A DNA stretch of 64,000 bases from positions 28,180 to 92,179 of the forward strand of contig JBBHKE010001580.1 of assembly GCA_037447655.1 (NCBI GenBank). The letters are read 5' to 3'. The notes under the pieces are model-generated. The model was not told the DNA's origin. It saw nothing but the letters and a program-made list of their open reading frames with translations, and did not search any database. Of this stretch, positions 60,323 through 64,000 are shown in pieces. Numbering within the stretch: position 1 is the stretch's first letter; every line of letters begins with the position of its first letter. Position numbers and translations under genes: made by a program. The DNA is from Zygnema cylindricum. Its lineage: Eukaryota; Streptophyta; Zygnematophyceae; Zygnematales; Zygnemataceae.

Positions 60323-62281
60323 ATGCCCAGAAATTGAGGAGAGGAGTGGGAGCACGTGAAGGCTATAGACGGTGGGATTTTTGTGGCCAACCGATTATGT
60401 ATTTGTATTTATTGCAACTGCGAATATAACGCCCAAACGACGAGGATCAAAAATCATCTCTTTGGAAACGTCAAAAATGCAGGGATTAGAGCCTGCACAA
60501 TGTGTCCAGATGAGGTGAAGGAGGAGTTTAGTGCATCGGAAACCCATAAATCTGCAAATTCCTCTTAGAAACGTGTAATGTGCGACTTCCACCAGCAGTT
60601 TTCCACCGATTCCGAGTACCAAAATAAGATGTGTGCAGACTAGAATAACAAATGCATTTGATAGGCATAATAAGAAAGAGGTGGATTTAGCGTGGGCAAC
60701 GACTTTCTTCGCCAATGGGTTGTCGTTCCGACTTTTAGAGGATCCATATTTCAAGGCAACGGTGCATAAGACCGGTGATCTTGGTGGATCTTACAAGTTA
60801 CCGATCCGTAGTGCAATGAGAAATCGTCTCCTATTAGAGACCAAGGTGAAAGTGAAGAAAGAATTGGCAAGTTACGAGGAAACTATTTCTATCACCGGTG
60901 TCACAATCACATCAAACGGGTGGACAGCAACGGACGATAAGCCTCTCCTAAATATTTTAGCTGTCACCCCGAAAGGTGACATGTTTTTGACGGCAGAAGA
61001 CACGGGTGGGCATATTAAGGACGCCAACTACATATGTCAGCTGTTGGAAAAGGGAGTACTTGCTATAAGGGTGGAGAATGTGGTGCAAATTATTACCGAT
61101 TCTGCCCAGTGAACAAGGCTACAGCCTCGTTGCTCACGACAAAGTACCCTTCGATCACCTGGACGCCATGGGCTGCACACATTCTCGACTTAATGTTGGA
61201 ATATTGGAGTAGGTTGTCATTTATATCCAAACCTGTCCGAGAGGCAAAATAAATTTTGAAATTCATCACTAACCATAGCATGAGTGTAGCGATATTCAAT
61301 CAATTTTTTGCACTTCAGCTTTTAAAACCTGGAGAGACTAAGTTTGCCACAAATTAATTATGCTCCAGAGGTTATTAGATGTGAAAGAGAGTTTGGAGCG
61401 TTTGATGTTTGACGACAAATTCAAGGAATGGGTGGGGAAGCCTATGTACAGGATAGAGGGGGGCTAAGATTAGGTGTTGCATTTTAAGCACGAAGTTTTG
61501 GGTTAGAGTGAGTGAGGTCGTGTCAATTTCAAAACCTGTGGTAAGGTTAATGAGGGAATGCGACAAAGGTGGCCCGAATGTGGGGAAGGTTTACCACGGG
61601 TTTTACGTGATTGGACTGTTTTTGCAGAATTTAGCTTGCGCTCGAGGAGGTAATATTCACGAGGGCATGCAGATTTTGGAAGAGTTAAAGACCGCTTGGG
61701 TGGCGAGGTGGAAGATGGCGCATAGTCCCATTTATGCGGCCAGCTTTGTACTCGATCCGGAGTATCAAAGTCTTGCCTATTGGAAACGTGCAAACGCGAC
61801 AGTTATGGAAGGTTTTCATACAATGTTGGAGAGGATGCTTCCAAATATGGAGGAGATAAAAGACACCCGCGTAGAATTGTCCAAATATCGAGATTTTGAG
61901 GGAGTTTTTGGTTGGGAAGTTACACTATCTTGTGCAAAGAAGATGCCGGCGTGGAAGTGGTGGCAAGAGTTTGGCTCTGTCACTCCTATCTTGCAGCAGG
62001 TTGCAGTAAAGATACTTGCACAATGCTCAGCCGCCAACTCCTGTGAGCGGAATTGGTCAACATATGACCATATACACTCTAAGAAAAGAAATAGATTAAC
62101 GGTTAAAGGGGCTAATGATCTGGTATGGGTTATCACTAATTTCAGACTCTTAAAGAAGACTACGGATGTTAGTTATGAAGAGAGAATGATGGCATGGGAA
62201 GAAGATGAAGGGGAGGTAGGGGAAAAGGGTTCGGATGAAGACATTATGGACATTGATGTAGGGGAAGAGGATTTAGAGTAG
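60323..62281 (+). pseudogene. hAT-superfamily transposase, copy 2 (BED finger, DUF659-like core, hAT dimerisation domain)
   Basis: An ATG at 60323 is followed by a stop at codon 5, then by a BED-type zinc finger (CIYCNCEYNAQTTRIKNHLF, later Cys). After two stops, 60633-61112 encodes the core with FANGLSFRLLEDPYFKA, SNGWTATDDKPL and AVTPKGDMFL. A stop and frameshifts lie between 61110 and 61510. The frame 61508-62281 (257 codons) contains WKWWQEFGSVTPILQQVAV and NSCERNWSTYDHIHSKKRN, the conserved C-terminal dimerisation region, and an acidic tail. It is clearly the same family as 2935-5525. About five lesions prevent activity. Confidence 0.85.
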
Positions 62282-62439
62282 AGATAGATGAAAAAGATGT
62301 CATTTTTTTTGGATTAATATGATTGCTATTTTTTAAATATTTTGTTATATTATGTCATGCAATGCTTAATGTGAAAAATGCCATTTGTACATGGTCTTTC
62401 TACAATCGTGTGCTATCTGATAGATAGAGAGAGAAGGCA

Positions 62440-62700
62440 TAGACAAGGCGGCCATGGCTGCGTGTTTGGTAACTCACACTCACGGTGTAAAAAGGGGGGG
62501 TGGTGGTATAACACTCAAGGGTATTGCACACACTAATATGACATTCCACTGTGTCCTAACCACACAAGGTTCTATAATTACAAAATCAAATCACATTCCA
62601 CTGCGTTGCTATGCTGCCATGCTACGCTAGTCTGACATCGCAGCTGCGCTGGTCGAACATCGCAGCCATAGCAGTTGATCCATTCCCCCCTCAACAAACT
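62440..62700 (-). repeat. Gypsy-LTR-like segment with polypurine tract
   Basis: Read on the minus strand, TTGAGGGGGGAATGG (about 62683-62697) resembles a polypurine tract followed by an LTR start TGG. Next come GCAGCATAGCAACGCAG and GGAATGTGATTTGA, also seen near 7.0 kb and partly at 2.3 kb. The far border is not defined. Confidence 0.4.
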
Positions 62701-63555
62701 AAGTCCTTGCAACCCTATTGCACACAAAATTTGATAAAAATGTGACAAAAGTTGATAAAGTTGTGCGTTTGCCTACATTCGAACCCGAGTGTGACAAAAC
62801 CTTGGCGTAGTCTAATTTCACATTCACGACTACCAATTGATGATAGAATTCCGATACCTACATGAAGTGTCATATTTATTTAAATATTTATAATATTTTA
62901 GCGCTCATTTAACGGAAAACTTGCAAACTGCGCTTTATGTATTTTTTGTTTGTTTTAATTGTACGGAATTGTACGGATGAAAATTCATTAACGATTTTTT
63001 ACGATTCGTCCAAAAGGTTGAATGCGTTCGTTACGTATAATTCGTCACGATTGAAATGTTCGCACTAATCGCTATGAACAACTATGACGGAAAGCTATTG
63101 ATAATTACGTACGGATTTGTTTCGTACGAAAATCTAAAGCGAATAGTCGTACGGTAAAATCCAAAAATTAATTAGTTAATTATAAATTAGTTGAAAACGA
63201 ACTATACGAAGTATCGTACGGCCTGTTGGGTTTAGTTTTTAAACTGGTAATCCTCAAAATCATGAAACGTTTAAATGGCAAGCTGAACGTTTCAACCCTG
63301 TATTTAAACCTTTTCCAAAGGTTTAACTAAATATTGAATTTTTAAATTTTAAATTGGGTAGCTTTTAATTGTCTCCTACAATTTGGGAAGGTTTTTATGT
63401 TTTTTAAATTCTTTGTATTTTTTTTTTCATGCTCATTCAACACCTCACGACCTATGTCGTCAATCAGGCTAAGACTTTTGTCATTTCTCATCATCTCCTC
63501 GAGTATCAACCTACACTGGTGGTTGAGAACCATGTTCCAAGGGTAAGCATTACTT
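62701..63555. other. Unassigned intergenic sequence
   Basis: AT-rich sequence with GTACGG-type motifs around 62950-63230 and no credible gene. Confidence 0.4.
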
Positions 63556-63990
63556 TTGTGTAGCGGGTAATACTTTATCGCGATAAATGTGATAACCAAT
63601 ATAATGAGTTATCGAATGGTGAGGGGTATGTCGCTCCGAGATTAACAAAACTTATTGACGACAATATCGGTTAGGGCCGATGGTCTGTACCATAGTATGG
63701 AATCGTGATAGGTAAATAAAGTACGAAATGACTACGGTGTTATCGCGACCCATGGGGGGAAAGGGGAGGGGGGGGGGGTTGGGAAATTTTTCACAATCCA
63801 TTCCGTACCACATCACGAAGTTATCGTCGATAGTTATCTACTTGGTATTTGTCAATAATTCATTACGGTATATCAGTAATCTTTCAAGATAATTTTCTTA
63901 CCGATGTATCAAACCAATGCATCGATAATTGGTGGGTAAAAAAAAGGTGAATATTGGTTATCAACAAGAGGCTATTGATACGCAACACAA
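63556..63990. mobile_element. MITE, TTGTGT...ACACAA type, copy 5 of the TATCGG-rich family
   Basis: Left end TTGTGTAGCGGGTAATAC and right end TATTGATACGCAACACAA are inverted repeats. The interior has ATCGCGATAA and TTATCG arms and a G-run (63763-63778). Confidence 0.55.
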
Positions 63991-64000
63991 GTAAACATAC

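Overview
The window looks like transposon-rich nuclear DNA of a land plant. Evidence: A-type (CYP71-clan) cytochrome P450 genes, plant-style Ty1/copia, Ty3/gypsy and hAT elements, a copia primer site complementary to a plant initiator tRNA-Met, and a cytosolic methionyl-tRNA synthetase with a C-terminal EMAP-II/tRNA-binding tail as in plants. That enzyme also carries a GST-like N-terminal domain like the animal and yeast enzymes, which I do not expect in flowering plants. A non-flowering lineage (bryophyte, lycophyte, fern) is therefore possible, but the species cannot be fixed from the sequence.

Layout. Positions 1-7.9 kb hold retroelement and hAT debris: the 3' end of a chromodomain gypsy element with an extra ORF, a decayed hAT transposase interrupted by a solo LTR, and a second related LTR. 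From about 8.5 to 40.5 kb there is a cluster of three tandem P450 copies. Each lies downstream of the same foldback-type repeat and the same short promoter segment, so the duplicated unit included that repeat. Copy 1 (19.1-21.2 kb) is a truncated pseudogene; its upstream region was split by about 9 kb of nested insertions, including a 7.2 kb copia element. Copy 2 (24.6-27.1 kb) is nearly intact but has two +1 frameshifts at homopolymers. Copy 3 (37.4-40.0 kb) is intact and encodes 510 aa. Copy 3 has a 5.9 kb terminal-inverted-repeat insertion about 200 bp upstream of its start, flanked by a target-site duplication and carrying the last exon of an RBM18-like RNA-binding protein gene.

Positions 41.0-46.1 kb contain a 5'-truncated non-LTR retrotransposon with an endonuclease-like C terminus and an (AT)n tail, a solo LTR with perfect target duplication and a small inverted-repeat element. 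Positions 47.4-58.8 kb (minus strand) are a methionyl-tRNA synthetase gene in at least 13 recognisable exons with phase-consistent splice sites. Its introns are extremely purine-rich on the plus strand and full of GA, TA, poly(A) and GGGAGA repeats. Several introns contain decayed tandem copies of the adjacent exon edge. The exons for the anticodon-binding domain and first half of the EMAP-II domain are not visible and one exon has a 1-nt deletion, so function is doubtful or the assembly is imperfect. Positions 59.7-64 kb return to repeats and a second, better preserved hAT transposase copy with a BED zinc finger.

The genes do not form a pathway. The P450 array probably served specialised oxidative metabolism and the synthetase is a housekeeping gene. 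What links the regions is how they were remodelled: nested transposition, segmental duplication, and tandem growth of introns from exon boundaries.
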